Shown here: in pieces, positions 27,395 through 37,206 of the stretch
Position numbering within the stretch: the first letter of the stretch is position 1
Layout: the number at the start of each line of letters is the position of its first letter
Assembly (NCBI GenBank): GCA_965237985.1
Contig: OZ250161.1
Location: 124,001 to 188,000, forward strand
DNA length: 64,000 nt
Origin: G965212025 sp965237985
GTDB lineage: Bacteria > Pseudomonadota > Gammaproteobacteria > Poriferisulfidales > Oxydemutatoraceae
Direction of reading: 5' to 3'
Notes under the pieces: generated by a model
Told to the model about the DNA's origin: nothing
Database searches by the model: none
Seen by the model: only the letters and a program-made list of their open reading frames with translations
Position numbers and translations under genes: made by a program

Positions 27395-29257
27395 ATGGCG
27401 AATGAAATTAGTGGTCTGTTTGGGAAGTATGAGAGCACGTATACCACAGTTCAGAGTGGGGGAGCTCGCGAGGAGATGAATGCCAAGGGGCAACGAAAGA
27501 CGTCACGATACGAGTTGCGTGGTTTTGATGCTGATGGTCTCCGAATCAGCAAGCGTGGCGGCAATTTTCTTGACCGTGTCGTATGTTGGTTTGAAGAGCG
27601 TGTTTTTTCGCTTACGAGAAGTGGAACCCGTTCCTCGCTACGGCAAAAATCCAGCAATCAATTTGCTTCTGATGTTGCCGGAGCACTTCGAGAAATAGAC
27701 CCGGATCTGGTTGCTGAGGGTAGAGATATCAAGGACCATGATTTGATGAAACAAATAGAATCTGTTCGGGTGCGGGATTTGCCACTTCGGTCAGGCTTTG
27801 TTCGCGGTATTCTTCAGGAGGTTGCGACCTTGGCGCGGGGAGCAGGGCATGGAGGTGATCTGTCAGAGTTGGCCATAAAGGCTTTTCCCGTACAGGATGA
27901 AGAGCCAGAGCAACCGGCTGCCGCCCTGGAAGTGGCAGCGGATGCCCCAGACAATCGCGAAGACGGAGGGGTGACCCACCCGAATCTATCTTTGCCCGAT
28001 GCACTCAAGGGTGGGCAATATCGGCAGGAAGGTGATGGATATCGTACAGTCAACCCTGGTGACCAGAAAGTGGAAGTGGATGGGCAAGTCAGACACAACA
28101 GAGACAAAGGAATGCCCGGGCGGGCTCAATCTCCGCAAGATGCCCCCTGGGGTGGTGGTGTAAGTTTGGAAGATAGTCATAGTGATGGAAGCTTGGAAGA
28201 TGGTTGTAGTATGGGCTTCGATGGTGATTTTTTAGTTGGGAATTCTCGAGCAATGCCGACTGGTCCAGTTGATGGGCAATTTAGCTTTAAGGATCTGAGT
28301 GAAGAAGCATTGCTCAAGGTGCTCCGCACCCCGGTGATGTCTAAAATAGTTATCCCAGAGCTGAATGCTCAGAATTTTTTTGAGAAGGAAGAGCGCTCTG
28401 CAGAGAGTGAAGCGGCAGCTGGAGAAATTGGCCGTTTTGTGACTACCCTAATTGTTGGTGGTTTTGGTCCTGTATATGTACAAGAAGTTTTGGATAAACA
28501 CCTGGATGAGGTGAGACAACTTAATCAGCAACAGGACAAACAGCCTAATGGGAAAGCGGAGCAAGCCAAAGCACTGAATAAAGTAGTTGACTCACTCTTA
28601 ACCATTGATGAGTTTATGATTGACGCGAGGCAGACCGTCCTAGAAGGAGCTAGCCGCTATCATCAGAAGGGAATAACTGTCGAGCAGCAGGGGGAGGAAG
28701 GAGGTATGCCCGGCGCACACCAATTTTTTGCTACTCAGCAAGTGATGCAGAATTGGCCTTTTCCTTCTAATCCATTTGCGGAGGAATTTAGCTTTACGGA
28801 TCTGGGGGATAACGAATTTCTTGCACAACTCGGCGAACACGTGAAGTCTGAAATAGTTGTCCCAGAGCTGCAAAGTCAGAATTTTTGGAAGGATGGGCAT
28901 GGGGTAAATGAGAATAAAGCGAAGATCGTTGATGGAATCTCCGGGGCGGTGGCTGGTGAGATTGCTGTCGTTTCTCAAAGTGTTGAACAGATAAAACAGA
29001 CTGCGAATGAGGCACTGGGAGTATTAAAACTGTCTGTTAAAACTGATGATACAGACCCGCCGTCTGATGAGCAACTGCAAGCCAAGGCGCTGAAGAGCGT
29101 AGTTCAACGATACCAAGCAGCGGATACTGAAGGCCGTTTGAAGGGGGTCGTCGTGCGGGAACTTGGCCATCATTTGGCACCACCAGACGGTGTGCGAGGT
29201 AAAAAGGAAGTGGGTGTAGTCGACGAAGACCTTCTTCCTGATGCTGGTTCTAGGTGA
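27395..29257 (+). CDS. Repeat-domain family protein, copy 1 (shortened)
   Basis: This 620-aa protein belongs to the five-member family of this island and has no recognised homologue. GGAGGT at 27385-27390 favours the second of two adjacent ATGs. Residues 1 to about 165 form the conserved N-terminal module (MANEISGLFGKY, GQRKTSRYELRGF, NFLDRVVCWFEERVFSLT, SGFVRGILQEVATLA). After an acidic, proline-rich linker come two copies of an alpha-helical domain, beginning FSFKDLSEEALLKVL near 295 and FSFTDLGDNEFLAQL near 463. The frame stops after DAGSR, but clear remains of two further domains follow in other frames to about 30020. It was therefore once about as long as copy 2. Whether the short form works is unknown. 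Confidence 0.8.
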   Translation: MANEISGLFGKYESTYTTVQSGGAREEMNAKGQRKTSRYELRGFDADGLRISKRGGNFLDRVVCWFEERVFSLTRSGTRSSLRQKSSNQFASDVAGALREIDPDLVAEGRDIKDHDLMKQIESVRVRDLPLRSGFVRGILQEVATLARGAGHGGDLSELAIKAFPVQDEEPEQPAAALEVAADAPDNREDGGVTHPNLSLPDALKGGQYRQEGDGYRTVNPGDQKVEVDGQVRHNRDKGMPGRAQSPQDAPWGGGVSLEDSHSDGSLEDGCSMGFDGDFLVGNSRAMPTGPVDGQFSFKDLSEEALLKVLRTPVMSKIVIPELNAQNFFEKEERSAESEAAAGEIGRFVTTLIVGGFGPVYVQEVLDKHLDEVRQLNQQQDKQPNGKAEQAKALNKVVDSLLTIDEFMIDARQTVLEGASRYHQKGITVEQQGEEGGMPGAHQFFATQQVMQNWPFPSNPFAEEFSFTDLGDNEFLAQLGEHVKSEIVVPELQSQNFWKDGHGVNENKAKIVDGISGAVAGEIAVVSQSVEQIKQTANEALGVLKLSVKTDDTDPPSDEQLQAKALKSVVQRYQAADTEGRLKGVVVRELGHHLAPPDGVRGKKEVGVVDEDLLPDAGSR

Positions 29258-30020
29258 GAAGTCCATCGGCAACTTTGGCGGATCTGAGCAATGAACGATT
29301 GTTTGAGAGACTCAGCGAACCGGTGAAGTCTGAAATGGTTATCCCGAAGCTGAAGGATCGGAATTATTGGGCGGAGGGTACACGTGATGAGGAAACGCGG
29401 GGAAAGATGGTTGATAGCATTGTCGATGAAGTGACTGAAAAGTTTGTTGCTGCTTTGGGAGATTTTCAAGCTCTAAGAGTTACTGCGAATGAAAAACTGG
29501 GATTATTAAATTAAGAATGAATATTGATGAACGAGACCCGCCTTCTGATGTGAAACTCCAAGCCGTGGCACTGGAGACCGTCGTAAAAGAAGCTGCTGGC
29601 AACGACCAGCTGAACGAGGCCGTAACGATGATAATTAACCATCGTCTTAGGGAACCGGAACAAGACAATCCTGAAGAGAAAAATTTCGCTATCTAGGCAG
29701 CACCACAATACACTACGCCAGGCATGCAGCAAGCTGATGAAGTTCGTGCTACCCACCAAGGACGGAATGATGAGCAATTATCTTTTCAAGAAATGTCTGC
29801 CAAAGGGTTTTTAAAAAGGCTCAGTGAGCATGTAGAAGTCCATTATGTTACTCCTGCACTTTAGGGGGTTGGTTATGGTTCGGAAAGGGAACGGATGAAA
29901 AAAGTAATGACGGTGAACGCAACTGTCTGGTTTGTCGTGAATATAAAGAATCGTCAGATTGCTGACATCCAGGCGCGAGCACAGGAAAGCTACAATGCAA
30001 AAGCCCGTTTCTACGATGCA
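29254..30020 (+). pseudogene. Decayed 3' part of repeat-domain protein copy 1
   Basis: A further family domain is readable from 29254 (ATLADLSNERLFERLSEPVK, then DRNYWAEG) to a stop at 29514. It continues after a frame change at about 29517-29696 (ERDPPSDVKLQAVALETVV). The divergent C-terminal domain follows (LSFQEMSAKGFLKRLSEHVE, then VMTVNATVWFVVNIK). At least two frameshifts and several stops separate these pieces. The sequence ends where the IS1595-type remnant begins. Confidence 0.85.
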
Positions 30021-30553
30021 ATATGAGAATTTCCTCTGGCGAATTCATTCTCACCATGATGAACTCTAAAGTGCTTCTTATAACCAAAATCTACTAAACC
30101 ATTATACCCACGCCAGCCATCAGAATGAATAACACTATCTATACTTGTTTTACCTCTAATTATCTTGGTTAAAGTCGCTGCAGTGCAATCCGGAACAATC
30201 TCAGTATAAACTTTATCACCGCGTTTTAATAAACCAAATACTTTGGTTTTACCTTTGGCGCCACGACCACGCACACCTTTGACTCTTTTTGCCCCAAAGT
30301 AAGATTCATCAACTTCAATCTGTCCCACTACAATCTGTCCCACTACAATCTGTCCCACTAATAGGGCAGATTAGTTGGTTGAATCTCTGGCAACCTGCTT
30401 GCGAATTGCCTTTAAATATTGATTAATAGTTTGTCTACTTAACTTTGTTAATTATTGGATTTGAACGGCGTTCAAATCCAAAGAAAAATAGCGAATAATT
30501 TCTCTAAATTTATGCTCAGGAATTCTTGAACGAATTACATATTTGTTTTTCAT
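30021..30553 (-). pseudogene. Truncated IS1595-family (ISXO2-like) transposase
   Basis: The minus strand from the ATG at 30553 reads KNKYVIRSRIPEHKFREIIR, then a stop, then LTKLSRQTINQYLKAIRKQV, another stop, and finally EVDESYFGAKRVKGVRGRGA, TKVFGLLKRGDKVYTEIVPD, SVIHSDGWRGYNGLVDFGYK and HHGENEFARG. This is the ISXO2-like DDE transposase of IS1595-type elements. The C-terminal end with the last catalytic region is missing where the sequence joins the decayed gene to the left. Three 15-bp repeats in the middle insert extra VVGQI units. Confidence 0.88.
30316..30360. repeat. 15-bp tandem repeat, three copies, in the IS1595 remnant
   Basis: CAATCTGTCCCACTA occurs three times in a row without mismatches. 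It encodes repeated VVGQI in the transposase frame just before EVDESYFG. Confidence 0.95.
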
Positions 30554-30603
30554 TGTCATAACAATACTTATCATGTTTTTAAACATGCTTAACTTGTCAT
30601 GAC

Positions 30604-31180
30604 CCCCGGTTAAATATGCAGGGAATGGTTGCGTTCCGGTTATTCTGCCACATCTTCCGGCTCAGGTTCAGGTACTGGTAGGGTAGGGTGCCGGTAAGGG
30701 TGCAGTGGCAACCAGTTTTTCCGTCCAGATTACGTGTCATTAGAAAACGACCGAATGCTCGCACACGATCGATCGGGGGGGCATGACGAAGTTCCAGCAG
30801 GAAATGCCTGAGCTAAAAAGCAAGCATCTCAAATGGGATAAAACTGGCATGCTCAGGTTGCTCAGCACCGACAGAAAATTTGACACAGAGATTCTGTAGG
30901 TTTAGAATACAGGGACTGGCTGGGTTCGCGGCGGTGGTTCGTGGGCATTAGTCGGTGTTGTTGTATAGCAGCGGAGGGACTGCTGGCGTGCGAATTATTG
31001 AACGATGCGGGTGCGAGAAGTGGCTGTGAGAAAAACAGCTGTGACAAGCTGTCCCGGGTATGGGGCTGATGGCCCATGTTTCAATCAAAGCCGATAAAGG
31101 CTGTTTTTCGGATTGCCGGAGCATGGTGGAGCGTTCCTTGGCCGTGTTATGCATCCATGAGTTGAAAACTGGAGGTAATG
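30604..31180 (+). repeat. Cassette leader, copy B
   Basis: Nearly identical to leader A from GGTTAAATATGCAGGG onward. It starts right at the end of the IS1595-type remnant (CATGACCCCC). It lacks the 30-bp stretch TGGTCATTCACTCTTGGGTG and following bases present in copies A, C and D. It also has an extra CGCGGCGGTGGTT before GTGGGCATTAG. It ends with GGAGGT ahead of the copy 2 gene. Confidence 0.85.
30880..30908 (+). promoter_or_regulatory. Sigma-70 promoter in leader B
   Basis: TTGACA at 30880-30885, 17 bp, then TAGAAT at 30903-30908. It sits at the same place as in leader A, with one base changed in the -10 element. Confidence 0.75.
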
Positions 31181-34100
31181 ATGGCGAGTAAAATTGGTGG
31201 TCTGTTTGGGAAGTATTCGGGCACGTATGCCACAAGTGGTCGGGGTGGTGTGGGGCGCGAGGTGCTGGATGCCAAGGGGCAACGAAAAACGTCACGATAC
31301 GAGTTGCGTGGTTTTGATGATAATGTTCCCCGAATCAGCAAGCGTGGCGGCAATTTTCTTGACCGTGTCGTATGTTGGCTTGAAGACCGTGTTTTTTCGC
31401 TTACGAGAAGTGGGAAATCTCCCTCGCTACGGCAAAAATCCAGCTATCAATTTGCTTATGATGTTGGTGAAGCACTTCTGGAAATAGACCCGAATCTGGG
31501 TGCTGAGGGTGGAAATGTCGACACACATGAGCTGGTGCGACGAATAGAATCTGTTCGGGTGCGGGATTTGTCACTTCGGTCAGGCTTTGTTCGCGATATT
31601 CTTCAGGAGGTTGCGACCTTGGCGCGGGAAGCAGATCATGGAGACACGCTGCCAGAGTTGGCCAGAAACGCTTTTCCCGTACAGAATCCTGTACGGGATG
31701 AAGACCCAGAGCAACCGGCTGCCGACCCGGAAGCGGGTGCCCCAGGCAATAATCACGAAGACGAAGAGGCGTTCCAGCAGGTTCTACCTCCTCCAGATGC
31801 ACCCGTGGGTAGGGAAAATCGGCAGGAAGGTGGTGAAGATGTAGCCCCCCCTGATAGACCAGTTGAGCTTAATCAAGAAGTGGCGCCTCAGCTTGTTGCT
31901 AGACCAGCTGAGGCGCTATTTAACTTTACGGGTCTGAGTGAAGAAGAATTGTTCGACAAACTCCGCGACCCGGTGAGGTCTAAAATGGTTAAACCATTGC
32001 TGGATCAGCGGAATTTTTGGAAGGATGGGGACTATGAAGAGAAAAACAAGGCAGCTGATGCTATGGTCCATTTGGTGTCTGCCAAACTTGTTGGGGGTTT
32101 TGGTGGTTGTGAAAACGTACAAAAAGTTATGAATAATCACCTGGGTACTTTGAGGAATTTTGATATTCCAGAGGACCAGCGGACTGATGGGCAACTGCAA
32201 ACAGAGGCACTGAATATCACAGTTCAGACATTCTCAGAAAATGAGGACGCTCTTGAGAGTACGTATCGGATCGTCGTAGAGGGAATTGGTAATTATACAG
32301 GTAGAAAAGAAGGCGTTTTTCTTGGCGCGGAAAATGTCGAGCAGCAGCCTATTGTTCACCCGGAAATGGGTGTCCCAGGCAATGGTCGCGGAGACGAAGA
32401 GCTGCCCCACCCGGTTCTACCTCCTCCCAATGTATTCGCCGCGCGGGGGGGATATCGGCAGCAGGAAGGTGGTGCATATGTTGCAGTCCAGCGTGATGGA
32501 CCAGTTGCGCCTCATCAAGAAATGCAGATTCAGCCTGCTGCTGATCCAGTTGAGGAGAAATTTAGCTTTACGAATCTGAATGATGAACAATTGTTCGACA
32601 AACTCAACGACCCGGTGAAGTCTAAAATAGTTAACCCATTGCTGGAAGATCGGGATTTTTGGGAGGGTGGGTACAATGAAGAGAAAGGCAAAGTAGTTGA
32701 TGAGATTGTCCGTTCGGTGTCTGCCCGGCTTGTTGCTGTTTTGGGAAATCATGAACAGGTGAAACTTGATGCGAATGACAAACTGGAAGTTTTGACGTTT
32801 TATGATGATAAAACTGATAAGCTGACTGATATGCAACTGCAAAGAGGGGCACTGGGTGTCGTAGTTCAAGAACACATGGAAAAGGATGCAGAGCAGACGA
32901 AGCGGATCGTCATGGCGGGAATTAACCGTTATTTGGGTCAAGGCGTTCCTCTTGGCGTGGAAAATGTCGAGCAGCCGCCTTTTGCTGGTCCAGTTGAGGC
33001 GCCATTTAGCTTTGCGGATCTGGATGATGGACAATTGTTCGACAAATTACGCGCCCCGGTGATGTCTAAAATAGTTAACCCATTGCTGGCCGAACAGGGT
33101 TTTTTGAAGGGTAGGTACAGTGACGAGGAACAAAAGGTAGTTGATAGGATTGTCCGTCTTGTGTCTATCCGGCTTGTTACTTCTTTTGGAAATTATAATG
33201 AGGTACGAGATGCTGCGAATAAAAACCTGGATACTTTGAGAGAACAAGACCAGGTGGGGCAGACTGATGCGCAACTGCAAACCTGGGCGCTGGAGCTCGT
33301 GGCTGTAGAATACGACGAAGAAAAGGCTGCAGGTCAAGCGATGCAGGTCGTCACACAGGAAATTAGTCGTCATGGCGCTCATGGGAGGGAGAAAGTGGAT
33401 ATGCACCCCGGCCCCAAGTCTACTGCACCTCCTGAAGATGTGGCGCAGGTTCAGCTTGCTGCTGATTCAGTTAGGGGGGTATTTAGCTTTATGGGTCTGG
33501 AAAATGAAGAATTTTATAGCAGACTCAGCGAACCGGTGAAGTCTAAAATAGTTGCCCCAGAGCTGAGAGAGCAGGATTTTTTGCAGGATGGGGCAGATGA
33601 GAAGACAGTGGATATCGTTAGGTGGATTTCTAGGACGGTGGCTGGTGAGATTGTTGCCACTTCTGGAGGTATTGGAGAGGTAAAACAGGCTGCGAATGAA
33701 GCACTGGAATTATATAGAGTTGCTGTTGATGAAAATAACCCGCTGTCTGATGAGCAACTGCAATCCAGGGTGCTGGAGAACGTAGTTGAACAATACCAAG
33801 GAAAAGGGGCTGATGTAGTAGGCAGGTTGAAGGAGACCGTCGCGACGGAACTTGTCTATCATTTGAACAAAGCAAAGAAACCAAGCGCGCCAGTTGAAGA
33901 GCAGAAAGAGGTGGCGGCTGATCGGCCGGCAAAACCACAATACGCTATGCCAGGCGTGCAAGCTGAAGGAGTTCATGCTGCCCAACAAAGAGCTCTTGAT
34001 GAGCAATTACCTTTTCAACAAATGTCTTCCGAAGGGTTTTTGAAAAGGCTCAGTGAGCAGGTAGAAGCCGAATATGTGCTTCCTGTACTTGGTGCTATGG

Positions 34101-34609
34101 AGAGGCAGGATGGTCCGGAAAAGGACAAGATGAAAGAAATAATGACGGTGAACGCAACTGTCTGGTTTGTCGCGAGTATTAAGGGAGGTAAGACTGATAT
34201 AATCAAGCAGGGAGCACAGGAAAGCTACAATGTAAAAGCCACTTTCTATGGACCTGAAGTTCAGGGGGGCGAGATTCAAAACGAAGTACTGAAGAATTTG
34301 TGTGTTGATGGTTTGACGGGTAGGGAGAAAGAAAAGCTGTATAAGATAGCTGGAGATAACACTTTGATTCAAGCTGGTCTGGGGAGGGATGATGATGTGT
34401 ATATTGGAAAGGTCATTTTGGATAGAATAGCGGGCTATTTGGAAGTGGAAGCCCGGCGCCTCCCCGCCCACGGATCAGCTGTGGAGCACCAGCATGGTAA
34501 CAACATTATCGACCCTAACAAAGAGGCTGTTGCTGGTTCTCAATCTATCGTGCCTGAGCCTGATGATTTTAGCCAGCCGGTTGGACCCACCCGTTCCGGT
34601 AGGTCGTAA
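31181..34609 (+). CDS. Repeat-domain family protein, copy 2 (full length)
   Basis: At 1142 aa this is the only apparently complete family member. GGAGGT and the second of two ATGs set the start. The N-terminal module covers residues 1 to about 165 (MASKIGGLFGKYSGTY, RKTSRYELRGF, NFLDRVVCWLEDRVF, VATLARE). Acidic, Pro/Gln-rich linkers separate five helical domains beginning near residues 246, 460, 607, 766 and 943. The first four follow the pattern FxF-xxL-x-EEL/Q-F-xx-L-xx-PV-x-SK-x-V-xP-L-x-x-F. The fifth is divergent (LPFQQMSSEGFLKRLSEQVE, MTVNATVWFVASIK). A Pro/Ser-rich tail ends RSGRS. There is no Sec signal peptide, membrane segment or enzymatic motif that I can see. A secreted effector or structural repeat protein is the natural guess, but unproven. 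Confidence 0.85.
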   Translation: MASKIGGLFGKYSGTYATSGRGGVGREVLDAKGQRKTSRYELRGFDDNVPRISKRGGNFLDRVVCWLEDRVFSLTRSGKSPSLRQKSSYQFAYDVGEALLEIDPNLGAEGGNVDTHELVRRIESVRVRDLSLRSGFVRDILQEVATLAREADHGDTLPELARNAFPVQNPVRDEDPEQPAADPEAGAPGNNHEDEEAFQQVLPPPDAPVGRENRQEGGEDVAPPDRPVELNQEVAPQLVARPAEALFNFTGLSEEELFDKLRDPVRSKMVKPLLDQRNFWKDGDYEEKNKAADAMVHLVSAKLVGGFGGCENVQKVMNNHLGTLRNFDIPEDQRTDGQLQTEALNITVQTFSENEDALESTYRIVVEGIGNYTGRKEGVFLGAENVEQQPIVHPEMGVPGNGRGDEELPHPVLPPPNVFAARGGYRQQEGGAYVAVQRDGPVAPHQEMQIQPAADPVEEKFSFTNLNDEQLFDKLNDPVKSKIVNPLLEDRDFWEGGYNEEKGKVVDEIVRSVSARLVAVLGNHEQVKLDANDKLEVLTFYDDKTDKLTDMQLQRGALGVVVQEHMEKDAEQTKRIVMAGINRYLGQGVPLGVENVEQPPFAGPVEAPFSFADLDDGQLFDKLRAPVMSKIVNPLLAEQGFLKGRYSDEEQKVVDRIVRLVSIRLVTSFGNYNEVRDAANKNLDTLREQDQVGQTDAQLQTWALELVAVEYDEEKAAGQAMQVVTQEISRHGAHGREKVDMHPGPKSTAPPEDVAQVQLAADSVRGVFSFMGLENEEFYSRLSEPVKSKIVAPELREQDFLQDGADEKTVDIVRWISRTVAGEIVATSGGIGEVKQAANEALELYRVAVDENNPLSDEQLQSRVLENVVEQYQGKGADVVGRLKETVATELVYHLNKAKKPSAPVEEQKEVAADRPAKPQYAMPGVQAEGVHAAQQRALDEQLPFQQMSSEGFLKRLSEQVEAEYVLPVLGAMERQDGPEKDKMKEIMTVNATVWFVASIKGGKTDIIKQGAQESYNVKATFYGPEVQGGEIQNEVLKNLCVDGLTGREKEKLYKIAGDNTLIQAGLGRDDDVYIGKVILDRIAGYLEVEARRLPAHGSAVEHQHGNNIIDPNKEAVAGSQSIVPEPDDFSQPVGPTRSGRS

Positions 34610-35101
34610 CGTTCATGAGACCGTGCCGGTGCCGCGGAAAATGTTCCTGTTTTCGAGTCAGGACAACATGGAGGAGTTATTACTGACCAACAGAAGGACC
34701 AATGATCGGAGATTTTATGACTGATTTGGGTGGGGGATCCGTCAGAGAATGCCTTCGTGCTGTTGCCATTGAAAAGGGCGTGGTGGCAGGCTACGCAAAC
34801 GTAGCTCTGGATATTGATACCCCGGGGTATTAAAGTGAAAGCTACGTTTGATGGGCTCTGCGTCTCAAGAATGCCGGGTGCAGAATCTCGTTACGTTGAT
34901 GTTGGAACACATCGCATTGATGTTGGAGACCATTACATTGGTGTTTGACACTTGCACTTAGCAGAGCGATTCATACCCACAACGATCTTGCAGATGCGAG
35001 AAGCCCTGTTGACTGGGGCGGTGCAGCAGAGCGAGAACAAGTCACCGGACGAGCTGTTGAGAGCTTTGGTGTTGAATTTTGCACGAGTCTTAAGAGCGGC
35101 A
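34610..35101. other. Region with only fragmentary reading frames
   Basis: About 490 bp follows copy 2. Short frames are readable, for example from 34716 (MTDLGGGSVRECLRAVAIEK) and 34946-35106 (HLAERFIPTTILQMREALLT, then ENKSPDELLRALVLNFARVL). These look like pieces of decayed coding sequence and match nothing I recognise. No intact gene is supported. Confidence 0.45.
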
Positions 35102-35416
35102 GCTTAAGCCATGGTAAATGGGTTTGGCTGACGTTGTCTTGATTTCAAGCTCAGGATCGGCGGCCAGCTTGTCAGTCAGGTAAGCGTCTGTTGACGGGTT
35201 TGAGCATTGTTCCTGCGATAAAATTCGTAAAAACCTCCAGGAATGGTGTGGTCGAACGGTGATTTTAGCCAGCTGTCGGTTTGCGGTGTATTTATCGGAC
35301 CACCATCAGAAAATCTGGCGTCAGGCACCCGATGAAACTTTTTCACCCAACACCGGTTACTCCGTGTGGAGTATCGTTCCCCGATTGCTTTCTCCCCGTT
35401 CAGACTCTGAACATTG
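35102..35416. repeat. Dispersed 315-bp element R, copy 1
   Basis: This segment, from GCTTAAGCCATGG to TCTGAACATTG, is repeated with about 95% identity at 43880-44193. On the minus strand both copies share a readable stretch (GERYSTRSNRCWVKKFHRVP, then DARFSDGGPINTPQTDSW and IPGGFYEFYRR), so it may derive from a coding sequence. I do not recognise it. Copy 1 is followed within 15 bp by the purE fragment. Confidence 0.8.
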
Positions 35417-35429
35417 TTTCCGCGGCCTT

Positions 35430-35566
35430 AGTGTTGGTGTGCGGTGTGCCGACACGATTTTCTTCTCGTAGGGAATGGCGAAGCTGTCCAGGCGTTCAGC
35501 GGCGTGTCTCATGACTGGCCAGTCATTTTTGCTACCCATGAGGAGTCCGACGACTGGTTCTTTCAT
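35430..35566 (-). pseudogene. Duplicated 5' fragment of purE
   Basis: This repeats the first 46 codons of purE (GLLMGSKNDWPVMRHAAERL through SAHRTPTL) without any difference I can see. It then breaks off into unrelated sequence. It is joined upstream (to the right) to the same DNA that adjoins real purE, that is, to cassette leader C. It therefore marks a segmental copy of the purE-leader junction. Confidence 0.93.
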
Positions 35567-35572
35567 GATTTT

Positions 35573-36175
35573 TCCAGGTTCCGGTTAAATATGCAGGGAA
35601 TGGTTGCGTTCCGGTTATTCTGCCACATCTTCCGGCTCAGGTTCAGGTACTGGTAGGGCAGGGTGCCGGTAAGGGTGCAGTGGCAACCAGTTTTTCCGTC
35701 CAGATTACGTGTCATTAGAAAACGACCGGATGCTCGCACACGATCGATCGGGGGGGCATGACGAAGTTCCAGCAGGAAATGCCTGAGCTAAAAAGCAAGC
35801 ATCTCAAATGGGATAAAACCGGCATGATCAGGTTGCTCAGCACCGACAGAAAATTTGACACAGAGATTCTGTTGGTTTAGAATACAGGGACTGGCTGGGT
35901 TCGCGTGCGGTGGTTCAGTGGACATTCGTCGGTGTTGTTGTATAGCAGCGGAGGGGCTGTCGGCGTGCGAATCATTGAACGATGCGGGTGCGAGAAGTGG
36001 CTGTGAGTGGTCATTCACTCTTGGGTGCTGCTGTGAGAAAAACAGCTGTGGCAAGCTGTCCCGGGTATGGGGCTGATGGCCCATGTTTCAATCAAAGCCG
36101 ATAAAGGCTGTTTTTCGGATTGCCGGAGCATGGTGGAGCGCATATGCATCCATGAGTTGAAAACTGGAGGTAATG
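35573..36175 (+). repeat. Cassette leader, copy C
   Basis: Full-length copy of the leader, contiguous with the purE fragment exactly as at the original locus. Small differences: TTGG replaces the TAG that ends the 38-codon frame, and 14 bp (TTCCTTGGCCGTGT) are missing shortly before the start codon. It ends with GGAGGT for copy 3. Confidence 0.85.
35855..35883 (+). promoter_or_regulatory. Sigma-70 promoter in leader C
   Basis: TTGACA at 35855-35860 and TAGAAT at 35878-35883 with 17-bp spacing, at the same position as in the other leaders. Confidence 0.75.
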
Positions 36176-36736
36176 ATGGCGAATGAAATTAGTGGTCTGT
36201 TTGGGAAGTATGAGAGCACGTATACCACAGTTCAGAGTGGGGGAGCTCGCGAGGAGATGGATGCCAAGGGGCAACGAAAGACGTCACGATACGAGTTGCG
36301 TGGTTTTGATGCTGATGGTCTCCGAATCAGCAAGCGTGGCGGCAATTTTCTTGACCGTGTCGTATGTTGGTTTGAAGACCGTGTTTTTTCGCTTACGAGA
36401 GTGGATGCGACTATCTCTATACGGCAACAATCCAGCAAACAATTTGCTGAAGATGTTTCCGCAGCACTTATAGCAATGGACCCGAAACTGAAAGTTGTAG
36501 ACCCGAATCCGGAAGCTGTGGGCCATAATCTGAAAGAGGGGGAAATAGATCTCAGCAAACATGATTTGATGCAACAAATAGAATCTGTTCGGGTGCGGGA
36601 TTTGCCACTTCGGTCAGGCTTTGTTCTCGGTATTCTTCAGGAGGTTGCGAACTTGGCGCGGATGAATGAAGGTAGTGTAGGCAATCTGCCAGATTTGGCC
36701 AAAAAGGCTTTTCCCGACAATCGAGCCAACCCCTAA
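36176..36736 (+). CDS. Repeat-domain family protein, copy 3 (N-terminal module only)
   Basis: This 186-aa frame carries the family N-terminal module: MANEISGLFGKYESTY, RKTSRYELRGFDADGLRISK, NFLDRVVCWFEDRVFSLT, SGFVLGILQEVANLA. It has an 11-14-residue insertion relative to the others (VVDPNPEAVGHNLKEGEIDL) and then ends at NRANP. The helical domain that should follow is out of frame downstream. The first 70 or so codons are almost identical to copy 1. It has promoter and GGAGGT, so a module-only protein could be made, but this is more likely a broken gene. Confidence 0.7.
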   Translation: MANEISGLFGKYESTYTTVQSGGAREEMDAKGQRKTSRYELRGFDADGLRISKRGGNFLDRVVCWFEDRVFSLTRVDATISIRQQSSKQFAEDVSAALIAMDPKLKVVDPNPEAVGHNLKEGEIDLSKHDLMQQIESVRVRDLPLRSGFVLGILQEVANLARMNEGSVGNLPDLAKKAFPDNRANP

Positions 36737-37049
36737 CCGGCTGTCCACCCGGCTCTACCTTTTTCCAATGCATTCGGGGGTAGGGGAAATCGACAGGAAG
36801 GTGGTGAGGATGTAGCCCGCCCTGATGGATCAGCTGAGCCTCATCAAGGAGTGCAGATTCAGCCTGTTGCTGGATCCAGTTGAGGAGCAATTTAGCTTTA
36901 CGAATCTGAATGATGAACAATTGTACGGCAGACTCCGCGGCCCGGTGAGGTCTGAAATAGTTAACCCATGTCTGAACGAGCAGAATTTTTGGAAGGATGG
37001 GGAAGATGAAGGGAAAATGCGGTTCGTTGATGAGATTGTCCATGAGGTG
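36737..37049 (+). pseudogene. Remnant helical domain of copy 3
   Basis: From about 36880 the frame reads FSFTNLNDEQLYGRLRGPVR, SEIVNPCLNEQNFWKDGEDE and FVDEIVHEVAVRK. At GAGGTGGCTGTGAG (about 37045) it switches into the cassette leader. The same GTGGCTGTGAG occurs in leaders, so recombination at this short homology probably deleted the rest of copy 3 and most of the next leader. Confidence 0.8.
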
Positions 37050-37206
37050 GCTGTGAGAAAAACAGCTGTGGCAAGCTGTCCCGGGTATGGTCTGATGATC
37101 AATGTTTCAATCAAAGCCGACAGATGCTGTTGTTCTGGTTGCCGGAGTATGGTGGAGCGTTCCTTGGCCGCATTATGCATCCATGAGTTGAAAACTGGAG
37201 GCAATT
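37050..37206 (+). repeat. Partial cassette leader, copy E
   Basis: Only the last 157 bp of the leader are present (GAAAAACAGCTGTGGCAAGC to CTGGAGGCAATT) with more substitutions than other copies. The promoter is lost. Copy 4 would have to be read from the copy 3 promoter. Confidence 0.85.
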
